Program-made: the position numbers and the translations under genes
Origin: Gnetum montanum
Taxonomy: Eukaryota; Streptophyta; Gnetopsida; Gnetales; Gnetaceae
Assembly: GCA_015680685.1 (NCBI GenBank)
Contig: MNCI01037820.1
Coordinates: 288,438 to 352,437, forward strand
Direction: 5' to 3'
DNA: 64,000 nt
Part shown: positions 1 through 11,345 of the stretch, in pieces
Numbering within the stretch: position 1 is the stretch's first letter
Layout: each line of letters opens with the position of its first letter
The notes under the pieces: generated by a model
Database searches by the model: none
What the model saw: only the letters and a program-made list of their open reading frames with translations
What the model was told of the DNA's origin: nothing

Positions 1-715
1 TGATAGCCTGAGGGGTTATTTCGTCATCGTGGATAACCACTTCCCCTCCCACATAGGGTAGATGGATTTCCTGATGGATAGGTGATGAAACTGCCCTCAG
101 TTGACCTAACCAAGACCTTCCTAGGATTAAATTAAATCCAGGAATCTCCTCGTCGATGATGAACCATGCATCTGTGGGGAATCGATCCCCTACCACAAAT
201 TTGATGTGGGTCGTCCCCTTGACTTGCACTCATGCCTCGTTGAACAACTTTAGATACAACGTCATTGTAGGATTGATCTGATTGATCAGGCCCAGTTTAT
301 CCACTATGGGATAGGGAATGACATTGGTGGCTGCCCCAACGTCTACATGTACCCTCTTGATTCAATGTTGACCAACTCGGATGATAATGAACATGGACAT
401 CATCATCACCTAACCTTTCGCTAGGTCATCCTTAATAGATTCGTTGCGAAAGGTTAATGAGGTAGGCTTAGCTTTTTCAGCGGTGAGGTGTAGCATAACA
501 GAATGAATTGCTTCTTCATCTGCTGGCAGACTTTCGTCAATAGGTATGGATGTTAGCATATGAACCATGGCCTCACGATGTTTCTGTGACATCATGAGTA
601 AGTCATAGAGGCTCAATGTTGTATTTTTTTGCTTCAGAGTCTGTTTGACTTGTGTAAACGCGTCGAAGAGGTCCCGCCCATGATCTAGTTTTTTATCACC
701 CTTTTCCTCTTCCAT
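1..715 (-). pseudogene. retropepsin-like protease and linker of element A (partial)
   Basis: The minus strand encodes a stop-poor linker (LTSIPIDESLPADEE, near 500-570) followed by an aspartic protease. The protease has the active-site loop VDVGAATN near 330-350 and the late motif GFNLILGR near 115-150. Element B keeps the same order (HVDDGAATN, then GFNLILGRPWL), as does the remnant in C. The protease would cut the Gag-Pol polyprotein. At least one stop (near 230) breaks the frame, and the gene is cut by the window edge at base 1. Plant Tat proteases usually have D-x-G followed by S or A, so the loop fits even though the second residue varies among the copies here. Confidence 0.8.
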
Positions 716-1039
716 TCACCCCAAGAGGTGAATTTGTTGAGGAAAAGTGGTATCTGGTCGAGGACTGTGTTTTTTTCTTGGCTAGGAAGAGATGATCGCG
801 TTTGTATAACTTTGGCCTCTTTGGAAAGTGGGGCTAAGGGCATGGAAGTGAGTGGTTTAGGCTTGGGAAACCCCAACATAAGACGATCCTTGGCCATGTC
901 AGTTTTCATACCCCCTTCTTCTTTTCTATTGATTTGAAGTTAGGGGATCGACTTAGAAGTTTGCCCTTGCGCAAGAGTGACTACTGATGGTTTTGACACC
1001 TTGATGACAAAGGGTGCCTTGGGCATAGGCGTAGACTAG

Positions 1040-3443
1040 GCTACGGCTTCAACGACAGTAGGTTGTCAAGCAGTGGTCTGAGAATGGGTTTGGAGGACAA
1101 AGGGTTGCTTTGGGCCACCACTTGTCGATGTTGATGGACTTGCTGCTTGGGGAGGATAGAGGGCATTCGTAACACAAAAGGATGTTTCATCCATGCCTGA
1201 CCATCGTCCTCTTCTCTTACCACATTAATTATGTACCCTGCATTATTTGCATTGAACGAGTCTCAGTACATATGCATGGCTTGATTTTCTGGGTGTGCTA
1301 AACTACTATTGTCTAGGATTAGGTCACCTTTCTTGATTAGATGTTGAATTTCATCTTTCAACACCCAACAGTAATCTGTGTCATGATCACACAATTGATG
1401 GTAGTCACAGAACTGATCCAACCTAAAGTTCTTGGGAACTGGCGGTTCGTTGGGTTGGGCCAAGTTGGGGTTCTTGAGCAACTCACAATGGCACCTATGG
1501 CATTTTAGAGCCTTTGCAAACACTATCTTGTGTCAAATATGGCCAATTCCTAGTAATTTCATCAGGAGTTCAAAAGGTTTTAGGGGTAGAGACATGTAAT
1601 TTGAGCAATCTTTACACTCAAATTTAGGCCTTGGCTATGGAGGTGCTTCAGGGGCAGAAGGAGTTTCTTGATTAGTGGCTTGAGCTAGTTGTTAGCTCAG
1701 CAGATTCCACAGGTGTTTTCTTGTTGTTGTTTTTCTTCTTGCCTCCTTCAATAACTGCCGCTACTGTTGTTAGCGTGGCTTTACCTTTGTCTTTGCTTTT
1801 ACTGTGGGCATTTTTGTAGACCACATATGCTAAATCTTTGCTAGCCTCCGTCGTGTCTTAGATGCTCTTAGTCTGAGTAAAGGCTTGGCTAAGGGAGCGG
1901 GGAGCAAGGTAATATAGTTTAGACTTGATCAAGTAGTTAACTTCCCCTTTAAAGATTGCCAATAGATGGGCCTCCACGATGGGTTCATAGATTTCATTCA
2001 AGGTAGTGCTCAACCACTGTATAAAATTTTTAACTGAGTCAAGCAAGTCTTGCTTGACTCCCATGAGCTAGTCTAGCATGACTTTCGATTTCAGGTTGTA
2101 CTTGAAACGAGTCACAAATTGAGTTAACAGCTCTTCCAAAGTTGAAATGGAAGCACGTGGGAGTGCTCGATATCAGTCCAAAGCTTTACCCGTTAAGGAC
2201 ATAACAAAGACATGAATGATGGTATGTGGCCATTGTTTCAATAGTAGTGATTCTGATCTAAAAGTAACTAAATGAGCATTGGGATCACCCTCCCCACTGT
2301 ATTTCATAAAATGGGAGAGTGGCATTCCAAGCAGTAACGATAAGACAGGCACCACCGAGCTAATAGGATCATCATGGTAAAAATCCATGACTTGTATTGT
2401 GTCAGAACAAAAAGCCTTTAGACATTTAACCTCCTCTGTAAGAGTCTAAATATGCTGGAAAGCTTGATCTAGACCCATAGATGGAGAGGTTGTTTGTGAA
2501 ATGATAGGAGGAGCTACGCTGGGTGGTGGAATAGGGACAGCCACCATCGGTTGTGACATTTGATACATTGTTTGCATGGCCGAGTGTATAGACAATGGTC
2601 TTGTAACAGGGTTTAATGGCGGTGGGAGCTTACTTTGATGATGGAGCAGATGGGACACCTCTGTTGGTTGTGTAGCAAGAGGCATGTTTGGAGCCCACCA
2701 TGCTATAGTGATGGGCCTTGTCGTGTGGGTCGAGATGAAAGTGAGTGTTGTAGGTAATTGTGAAGTGGGCATCGCATGTACATGTAGTGACATGGGCGTA
2801 GGTACACGATGAGATGGATTAGGTACTTGCACCTGCTGAGGTATGATTTGCAATGGACCTTCACCTAGAAGGATAGTTGGAGAGAGAAAATGTAGACGTG
2901 ACGAATACGGGATTTGATTAGTATTGGATAATGTTAAAGGTGTGGTGAGTATAAAAAATGGATTTACATGGGATGTCGTGGAGGGAGGGGCCATGGTGAA
3001 ATCCGCATGACTGCTTCCCTCAAAGTGAGAGTCTAGATTGTCTTGCCCATCATGAAGCATTTCATCATGGAACAACTTTTTGAGTTGTTCTGGTGATGTC
3101 TTAGCCACAGCATTTGATCTAGGATCCAATTTTATTGATCTCTCAGGGGTATAGTGGCATTAGCTGAAGGAATGAATTCCTTCCCATTGTAGTACATGAA
3201 CTCATATTCTCATTTTTCCTCGAATTCTTGTGGATACATGGGCAGGTTTGCTACTAGTTTGGCATAGAGAAAATTGTAGTGTTCCCTACACTGAGTGTGT
3301 CCTTCAAGCTCTTTGTTCTGCAGCCTAAGGGAGTGACATGGCTGCACTAGACTAATCGACAGCTTGACCATGCGAGGCATAGTTTGCATGGTCCAAGGAT
3401 TCTCAAGGTTGGCAGTGTCAACAACGGTAGTTAATGTAGTCAT
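1040..3443 (-). pseudogene. gag of element A
   Basis: Minus-strand Gag remnant in several frames. The N-terminal part (about 3443-3210, motif SLRLQNKELEG) aligns with the B Gag start (SLRLQGRNPSF). A proline-, threonine- and serine-rich region follows (3129-2446), then the conserved capsid-like domain from about 2388 to 1858 (DFYHDDPIS, GEGDPNAHL, KSKLYYLAPRSLSQAF). A zinc-finger-like stretch FCDYHQLCDHDTDYC lies near 1370-1420. Element B encodes the same order and the same DFYRDDPIS and EGDPNAHL motifs. The tryptophan after ALD is replaced by a TGA stop (about 2173), as expected from TGG decay. Gag would form the particle shell, but this copy is a pseudogene. Confidence 0.85.
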
Positions 3444-3675
3444 TCTCTACACGGTTGTGAAGTAATGATGATAAGGATAAAGATCACAAGGGCAAAGGCC
3501 AACTAATGTAATGTTCTGGGCTTTCTATCTTGTAGGATTCCAAAGGAATCGTCAAAGCAACCAATATGCACCACACAATCACAGAAACAACCTTGGAGGT
3601 ATTACGTTTACGTTGATTAAAAATGGGTACATACAACTTACAAGACTACCTGTAAAGTGCAGATCGGAGGTTCAG

Positions 3676-3693
3676 GCCCTCCTTCTAGGGCCA
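3676..3693 (-). promoter_or_regulatory. primer-binding site, tRNA-Asn type
   Basis: The minus strand reads TGGCCCTAGAAGGAGGGC, a few bases after the LTR end. It differs by one base from TGGCGCTAGAAGGAGGGC, the complement of the plant tRNA-Asn 3' end. The same site follows the LTRs of B and F. Confidence 0.85.
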
Positions 3694-3699
3694 GAAAAC

Positions 3700-5105
3700 T
3701 ATAACGATGAAAAATGTCGGCCGCTGGAGATACTGAGCAGGGATCCATATACACAGTTTTAACCCTAGATCCGGCTGAGGGCCATGCTGGAGAAAACGAA
3801 TCCAAGGTGCCTTGAATGGTCTTGTCGATTAGATAGGGACTTACTTGATCAGTAAAAATGAATTTTTTGTGATATTTAGATGATAAAATGATAGATCTTT
3901 ATGAGAAGATATAATATTGTTAACTTCGAAGGTGGCTGAAAACGATATAATCGTTTCGAGACAATTTGCAAAATCTGTATAGATAGGACACAATTGCTTG
4001 GATTTAGAACACAGAAAATTGCAAGATTTGGGATTTGACTCATGAACAAAATGTATTAGATACAATGATTATAAACAAAGTTTGATTTAGGAGAAGTACA
4101 TGCCAACAACAAGAAAGGTTTTTAAAGACAGAGCAAGCAAAGGTTGATCTACCTTGTTTAAGCCAATCTGGGCACAAGGAGGTCAGACTTGAAGCAGAAT
4201 ATCCATTACTCAGCTGATCCCCTTTCGTCTTCTTGTCAATATTTTTGCCAAAGGTTGCCAAAAATTGCCAAAGGAAGAAAATCGCTTATAGAGAAAGTTT
4301 TTGTCAACCCAAAACAAAAAATTTTTGCCTCGTCCTTTGATTCTTGTCAACTGGGATATTTATAAGGTTAGGGATAGGAGAAAAATGTGGTTTAGATGAC
4401 GCATGTTCTAAACTTACAAGATGTTATTGACTTGATGCTTTTTTGTTTGCAACCTATGGTGTCATGATATATTACGCTTTGCGGCATAATGCGTCATAAA
4501 CCACTCTTGTTTGAGCTTTGGTGACAAACTGTTCTTTGATTACACAGCATCATGCTAGATTATGCTGCATCACGCTAGATTATGCTATGTAGTGTAATTC
4601 AGTGTAAAAAGGTGAATCTTGTAAAAGAGTGCTATCGCGCTTCCTTTGTTTATGTTCAATTGTTCTAGGCTTTATTACGCTACACTACATAATGCAACAT
4701 AATTGGCCCCTTACCTGAAAAAAAGAACTTGCTGAAGTGTACGGAAAACTGCAGATTGTTACTTAAGCCTTGGGATTTTGTTGGATTTCTGATTGTTGTG
4801 ATGAACTACCTTCTGCCATTACACTGCATTATACGACATTACGCTATGTTGCGTAACATAGTGTAATATGCCAAAAGTTAAGATTTTCATAACATGTGAA
4901 GCTTGCGAGATTGAAGGCTTGCCATTATGCACCCCTAGTCTCATTTTGTCCTCTGGAGTTCATTACGTTGCACTGTGTATGATGGCAGAATAGACCTTTA
5001 ACTGAAGAGAGAACTTGCTGAGCTGCGTTTTGTCGCACATTTTTTTTCTAAGTCACAAGATTTTGATAAAACCATCGAAGCCTCAAAATTTTAACGGTGT
5101 TTCAG
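3700..5105 (-). repeat. 5' LTR of element A
   Basis: On the minus strand the LTR starts TGAAACACCG at 5105 and ends ...TTATA at 3700, directly before the primer site (1406 bp). A TATA box (TTATAAATA on the minus strand) is near 4357-4369. U3 (about 4430-5000) is full of palindromic motifs built on TTACGCTATG and AGATTATGCTGCAT. R/U5 contains CCAAGGTGCC (plus strand, about 3800), which recurs in the LTRs at 30186-31642 and 31661-32973. Only one copy is in the window, so LTR identity and age cannot be judged. Confidence 0.85.
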
Positions 5106-5571
5106 ACTCCACTTGAAGAAAACCCCACCACTATAGCTAACTTTCTACTTTCTCCTTCCTGTCTATGTCCATGTTGCATCTAGCGAAGGAATTTATAAGA
5201 ATTGTTCTGGTGCATGAGGAGCCACCACTTGTGTGTAACGAAAATGGCAATTACTACCCATGCATGACATCCATTGTAATGTCCACTGTCACCACAATTT
5301 AGAAAGGGTTCTTGGGATTTCCCCCTCTTTCTTCTCCCTTGTATTGTTGCTTCAACTTTTTCCATTCTTGTTTCCATAGAATCTACCAGAAAAGAGAAAG
5401 CTAAGTAGAAAAGAAACACTAAATGTTTATTTTACCTTAATTTTTTTAATGATTTCAAAAGAACATCACTTTTATTATTAAGGGCATATACTGTCATTAT
5501 GATAAAATGGATAATAATTATGGATTAGAAAGTCATTATTAAAACTTATAAAGGTTAACCCTAAAAAGGTG
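5106..5571. other. spacer between elements A and D
   Basis: AT-rich DNA flanking A and D. The minus strand has a short open stretch (5419-5180) with METRMEKVEATIQGRRKRG, which resembles the coiled-coil lead-in of some retrotransposon Gag proteins, but nothing else supports a gene. The last five bases, AGGTG at 5567-5571, are the left target-site duplication of element D. Confidence 0.4.
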
Positions 5572-6461
5572 TGATGAAGTATCAATGTGTCATGTCAACG
5601 GGCCCCTGTTAATGTGGCCTCCTTGATGGGGCCCTATTTATGTGTTTTTGCCCCATCGACAGGGTTGCATCAACGTAATATTATAGCAAAAACTATAAAT
5701 ACAAGCTTCCAACTATGTTTATGGACATTAAAAGTTATAGTTGTAGCTAAACTCTTGTAGTTTAGAATATTTTCCTGAGTGCCCGTAGCAAGAGTCATTG
5801 AGTGTACAAATCTTTATTTCAGCACTATTGTACCTAAACCACACCAATGTGGATGGCAATAAAGACAAGCTTCTTGATAAACCTTGCAGCATTCCAGATA
5901 GTTTAAATGTTTTATTCTTGCATTTAATGTTTTTAGTTATTTTCTTAATGTTTTTCAATAATTAAGCTAATTAAGATAATTAAGTAAGATAAACTAAATA
6001 TATTAAATATGTAAGTATGACTACTTCGAACGTAAACATGTATTCGCTTAGTAATCCTAGAAGCATTATTGCTTGGTGTGCTTAGTAGCATAGTGCTTGG
6101 TAACCCAATAGTGGATATGTGGGTTTAGGATGTGTACGGAAAGTGGGACTAGATGCTTATGTTAGAACTAGTTAGAGATTAGTTAGTTAGTTAAATTAGA
6201 TTAGCTTTCAAATTATTTCATCTCTCTAATTCAAGAACCAAAAACAATAAAACACAAAACAATAAAAATCATATGCCTTGATTACACTTAACCATACCAT
6301 GTGCATCGCATGTGTAATTGGGAAGACAACAAATGACCTCAAGGCAAGATTCACTTCCTAGAAGACTAGTGTACCAAAAACTATAAAGTCTACAAAATTC
6401 AACCAGATCATGTGTGAATGCTTCGTGATTCATATGGTAAGGTGTAGGATACCTTCAATCA
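5572..6461 (+). repeat. 5' LTR of element D
   Basis: It starts TGATGAAGTATC and ends AATCA, preceded by AGGTG. A TATA box (CTATAAATAC) lies near 5693. It matches the 3' LTR at 23120-24054 along its length, including the block AATAAAGACAAGCTTCTTG near 5860. Confidence 0.92.
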
Positions 6462-6469
6462 TTAATGAT

Positions 6470-6488
6470 TGGTGTTGTTGTTGGGGAC
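6470..6488 (+). promoter_or_regulatory. primer-binding site of D, tRNA-Asp type, C-to-T decayed
   Basis: The sequence reads TTGGTGTTGTTGTTGGGGA a few bases after the LTR. The Athila consensus complementary to tRNA-Asp is TGGCGCCGTTGCCGGGGA. Every C of the consensus is T here and all other bases are kept, as expected from deamination of methylated cytosine. Confidence 0.85.
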
Positions 6489-7435
6489 TTTGTTTGTTGA
6501 AACATGTGCTATCTAGGATTAATAAATATTATTAATATTATTGGATGAACCTAAGGTCAACATCACTCTCACACAACATATAATTACAAAAGCATACTAC
6601 TACTTTATTTGTTTGCAAAATGTCTTCTTCTTCTCATAGGCATGAAGATGTCAAACTATCAATCCCATAGGAGTGCAAAGTGGTATATACTCATCCAAAT
6701 AAGTATGTGCCTAACTTTACTTTCATCCTACATCAGGATGAGCAACTATGATGGCGTGATCTGGGGGGCAACAATTGTAATGTCCCCTGATCGATCTGTG
6801 CCCATGATGCTGCTTTGAACTCTTACGAAGTTAGGTATCCACAATCTTCAAGAAGAGTATATTGTGCATGACTACAACTACTAGGATTGCTATTCCACTA
6901 ACACACAATGTAGGAGAGATTGACATCAGGAGAAGCATCATGAGGTTGTAAAGGAAAAATGATTCACTAATCCCATTATTCCTATTAAACCAAGATGACA
7001 ACGAGGATCCTCCCTTTAAGGGATCTCAACATGACAATTCTCCATCCCTTGTTAATGATGATGGAGGTGTGACTTTCAACCTATAGTCTACAATCAACAA
7101 TTTGGATGTAGGAAAAGATGGTAGTCAAGGAAAGGGATCAGATAAGTATCAAGATAATAAGAAATCAAATGACTATTGTTGTGACAATTGAAGTGAAGTT
7201 GATAGAAAACATGGTGGTGGTAGTCCTCCTCCCTCTTCACCCTTTTCATCTATATCCTCTTCTTCCTCTTCTTCTGGTTTTGAAAGATGTTGTAGAAGGA
7301 ACAACCATGATGGAGGTGACCAACAAGACTACAATGAATAAAGGGATAACAGAGGACATCATTGGTGAAAATGGAATCATGATGATGATGAACCTCTATT
7401 GGAAACTTGAAGCATTCTTAACATTGCAAATGTAG
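6489..7435 (+). other. leader region of element D
   Basis: Region between primer site and the recognisable part of gag. It has short open frames (for example 7118-7435, rich in methionine, valine and leucine) but no domain I recognise. It probably holds the 5' untranslated leader and the decayed N-terminus of gag. Confidence 0.5.
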
Positions 7436-7439
7436 TAAA

Positions 7440-8935
7440 GATTCCAACTAGGCATGTGAAAGATAGTTGGATCAAGCACTTAGACATGAATAATATTCCA
7501 AGATTTGAAAAGGGGGGGGGGGGGGGGGGATGCAATACAATTCTAATCTATAGACACATATAAAAGCTTTACATGATGCCTATGCCTTATAGAACATTGA
7601 AAATGATTGGAAGAAACTTAAGCTCTTCCCCAAGACACTTATTAAGGAAGTTGAAGGTTGGTGCTAGTCCTTGGAACAATAATTCATTCATAGATGGAGT
7701 ACCATGTTGGAACCATTTAATGACAAATACTAAATGTACTCTAGAGTGTCCAATCTAAGAAGGTAAATCCAAGGATAGAAATAGGAAACACATGAACCCT
7801 TGGATGCTACGATGGATAGATGTTATTCTCTCTTACACTGATGCCCTGGCCATGGTTATTTTTAGAGGGAACGACTTCACCACATCATAAACGAGCTCAG
7901 AGTAGAAATTAGAAGAACCCTTGGTGTTTATGCCCAAGGGAGGTTTTCTAAACTAAGAGCTTATCAGATACAAAAACTAATAGAGTAGGTAGCAAAAGAA
8001 GAAGAGGAATTACAAAAAAAGGAAAAATGCTAAAGAATATAATAGGGAACCCTCCATAAGGAAAAGGGAGGTCTAATTTTGTGATGAGGAGGAGTCACCA
8101 CTTGACAAAATGGTGAACATGAAAACCTTGCCCATACAAAAATCTATTTTTGATATTTTAGCAAAGGTTGAAAAATTATGGAACTCTTTGGATGAGAAGT
8201 TTCAAACTACTATGAAGATTACTAAAGAATCCAAAAAGCAAAATAGTGATCATGACTGCAGGAGGCGAAAAGAAGCTAAATGTGCCTACCAAAGAGGTAA
8301 GGTCAAAGTTTCTGCAGTAGAAGAAGTTATGAAGACAAACTTTGAAGATGATGATGGCTATGACATTTATCAATATAAAAATCCTAAGGGATGTTCCCCT
8401 GTGGTGTCACATTTATAAGAGTCTAGGATGTATGTGTTGAATCTACAACTAGCAAGAAGGTAAGAACCTAGAAAACTACCTTACCCTCAAGGCAATCCAA
8501 GGTAGTTCCATCAACAACAACAAGCTTATTATCCAAGTGGAGCTCCAACACAACCATATGAATAATATTAATAGTGGCACCAACCATAATAATGGGAAAT
8601 GCCACCATCAAGATAGTAGTACCCTTATAGGAAACTAGATTTATACGAGTACTATGTTCAACAACCCATTTCTCCATGAAGCTCTACAATCCATGCATCA
8701 TTCCAGCATCACTATTATCCTCCAAGGTACCATTGCACTCATTCACCATCTACTCAAGGAGAGCAGCCATATCTATACCATCCTCCACATGTGTCTACAC
8801 ACATCCCTCCACCCTCTCCCCAATTACCTCCTACTTCATCCATGTAGGGTGAAATTCCACAACAACTACAGCAACGAAATGCCATGAGGCTTGTACATTC
8901 ACAATCGAACTTCCAGCCAAGTGGTTTAGATAACT
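7440..8935 (+). pseudogene. gag of element D
   Basis: Decayed plus-strand Gag. The capsid-like part runs from about 7560 to 8040 (NDWKKLKLFPKTLIKEVEGW, then FIHRWSTMLEPFNDKY across stops). A lysine-rich C-terminal piece is open at 8110-8418. A region rich in glutamine, tyrosine and proline follows (8465-8850, for example HQQQQAYYPSGAPTQ). A run of 18 G at 7512-7529 interrupts the frame. The W-x-x-L-x-x-x-F-I-x-R-W pattern is usual in plant Ty3/gypsy Gag. No intact zinc knuckle was found. Identity rests on motif and position before the protease. Confidence 0.7.
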
Positions 8936-9099
8936 GATGTAGGAAATGACTCTTTTTCTAATACAACAGTCCTTGTATAAATCTACAACATTTCTACCTA
9001 ATGTGATTGGTTTCCTTACATCTCCAACAGCCTCATCCTCTACATCCAACACATTCGAGTACCCTTTAAAACAAACACCACCTTCGATATGCACTATGA

Positions 9100-9560
9100 T
9101 GTTAACTCATGTCGTTTCTGATTAGATCAAGGCTAGCAACCTTCCGATAAAAGGATCTAACCTAGGAAGTCCTCTTATTTATTTACAAATCATTGGACAT
9201 GAGCCATGCGAGGTTTTTTTTATTCTAGTTCTGGTGTCAATCTCATCTCCCATGACATGTACAAAGCCTTGAACCTACCACCTCTCAAGAATAGCAACAT
9301 TCATTTAGAATTGGTAGACCAATCAATCACTATTCCTTTGGTACTAGTGGAGGACATTGTGACCATAGTTTGTGGGTGATCCTATGCTATCAGTTTTCTA
9401 GTGATCAAGGTTGAAAATAGCAAAGGTGACTTCCCCATCATTATGGGAAGGGCTTGGTTAAGCACAATAGATACATGTATGGGTATAAGGAACCTCTCTT
9501 TATAAATCTCCAAGGAAAATGAATTTGGATGATTAAAGAAGATACATGTTCCATGCGTCA
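9100..9560 (+). pseudogene. retropepsin-like protease of element D
   Basis: The plus strand encodes SSGVNLISHDMYKALNLP near 9220-9275, then LVDQSITIPLVLVEDI and FPIIMGRAWLSTI near 9430-9465. This order (loop, flap region, I-L/M-G-R-x-W/F-L) is that of plant Athila/Ty3 proteases. The expected D of the D-S/T-G active site is not clear, since the sequence before SSGV is degraded. Stops are present. The gene sits directly between gag and RT, as expected. Confidence 0.65.
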
Positions 9561-9979
9561 CATATAGTGATAATGAGTGTGATTATGTGTAGGAAATATG
9601 GTATATTAAAAGTACATTAATCCAAGCATGCACACAGTGTGCACAAGAAATAGATATCCAAGGGTTCCTATACACAACAGCCAAAAAATAGAAGGACACC
9701 TAGTGGCTAATAGTTGACAAAGATAGCAGCACATTATGCATGAAACTAAGAGCTTAACATGCATCTATGTTGAAGGCATGGATGAACTTTAGCAAGTTCA
9801 TTACCAACTCTCTGATGATGAAGATAATGATACCTTTTGGAAAGAGTTGGAAATCCCTGATAATTTTAAGAAAGAATCCCTAGAGTTAAAATCTCTACCA
9901 GTCAGCATGAAATATGCATTTTTAAAAAATGGTAAGTTAGTTATCATCAATGCAAATCTTGCTCCCAAATAAAAAGATA

Positions 9980-11345
9980 AGTTGTTACAAGTAGTCAAAA
10001 AATGTCCAACAACCTTTGCTTGGTCATATCCTGAGATGACTAGAATTAATCCAAGGATATGGAAACATCACATTTACATTGATTCAGCTATGAAGCCAAG
10101 AAGGCAATCAAAAAGGTGACTGAAACCTAAGATGAAACATATCATCAAGGAGAAAATAGAATAACTTCTCAAGGCAGGGTTCCTCTATCCTAATGTAGAT
10201 AGTGAGTGAGTTAGCCCACTTGTAATTATGCCAAAGAAAGGTGACAAGTGATGGGTGTGCAATGATTTTAGGCTATTAAACATGGAAACATTTAAAGGCC
10301 ATTTCCCATTGCCATTTGTGGACCAAGTATTGGACACCATTTCTAGGCATTGCTATTATAGCTTCGTGGATGATTATAGTGGCTATAACCAAATCCAAAT
10401 TACATCGAAATATTAGGCTAAGACAACATTAATGAGCCCTTGGGGGACTTTTTCATTTTATAAGATGCCATTTGGTCTATGCAATGCCCTTTCAACATTT
10501 TAATATTTGGTCCTCAGTATTTTTCAATAGAAGATTAGTGATAGGGTAGAAGTCTTTATGGATGACTTCTCTACCTATGAAGCTACATTTGAACAAGCCC
10601 CAGATTCCCTTGAGCAAGGACTAAAAGGATGTGTTGAAATAAACCTTAGGCTCAATTGGCAAAAAATACATCTAATGGTCTAGGAAGGCATATTATTGGG
10701 GCACCAAATTTCACAAAAAGGGATTGAGATAGACCTTGAAAAGATAAGGGTCATCCAAGGAATCACATGCCAACCAGAGATAGTTAAAGATGTCCAATCA
10801 TTTCTTGAACACACTAGCTACTATCAATAATTCATAAATAATTTCTATAAGATTGCAAATCCATTGGTTGAGCTTACAAAGAAAGATGCTCCATTTATCT
10901 AGACTAGGGAATAAAAACACGCATTTCAACTACTAAAGGAAAAGCTTATAGAGACTCTAATTCTACAAGAACTAGAGTAGTCCATACTATTTTAGATAAT
11001 GATGGATACATATAATTATGCCTTGGAAGTAATGCTTATGCAATTGGATGAGAAGAAGCATCCATACTATGTTCACTATGCAAGTCAAAGCATTATGGAT
11101 GCACAATTGAATTACAACAGAACTGAGAAAGAACTAATGGTTGTGGTGTATGATATTGACAAGTTTAGGTACTATGTTCTTAATACTAGGAAGAAGATGA
11201 CACACAAATCACAGTGCCATTTACTTTCTAATGAATAAGCCAACAACAGGTCCATATATTATATGGTGGCTTCTGATCTTGTAGAAGTTCAATCTCACAA
11301 TGATAGATCGGAAAGGGACTAAGAATGTGATTGTTGACCATCTCT
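9980..11345 (+). pseudogene. reverse transcriptase and RNase H of element D
   Basis: Reverse transcriptase copies element RNA to DNA. In order the plus strand shows SPLVIMPKKGDK (about 10215), CNDFRLLNMETFKGHFPLPF (10258-10317), DDYSGYNQIQI (10369), KMPFGLCNA (10464), the catalytic box VFMDDFSTY (10550-10577) and EGILLGHQIS (10684). RNase H follows, with YALEVMLMQLDEKKHP (11020) and MDAQLNYNRTEKELMVVVY (11096). F-M-D-D in place of Y-x-D-D is typical of Athila. Stop codons interrupt the frame repeatedly (for example near 10413 and 10500), so the gene is dead. Confidence 0.9.

Larger units (their letters stand above)
1..5105 (-). mobile_element. Tat-lineage LTR retrotransposon A, 5' part (LTR, leader, gag, protease)
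   Basis: Read on the minus strand, this stretch is the 5' end of a Ty3/gypsy element. It has an LTR at 3700-5105, a primer-binding site at 3676-3693, a leader, a gag gene at about 1040-3443 and a protease at about 1-715. It runs off the left edge of the window, so reverse transcriptase and integrase are not visible. Gag and protease match those of elements B (51267-55031) and C (46990-49380) segment by segment, and the LTR starts with the same TGAAACACC as those of B and F. Tat assignment is transferred from C, which shows a second RNase H. Many stop codons make the copy inactive. Confidence 0.88.

Noticed and set aside
5180-5419. A Gag-like gene in the spacer between A and D.
   Set aside because: Only a short coiled-coil-like stretch supports it; no capsid or zinc-finger motif follows.
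7118-7435. 105-residue open frame in the D leader.
   Set aside because: Low complexity (V, L, P and M runs) and no match in G; treated as leader or decayed gag.
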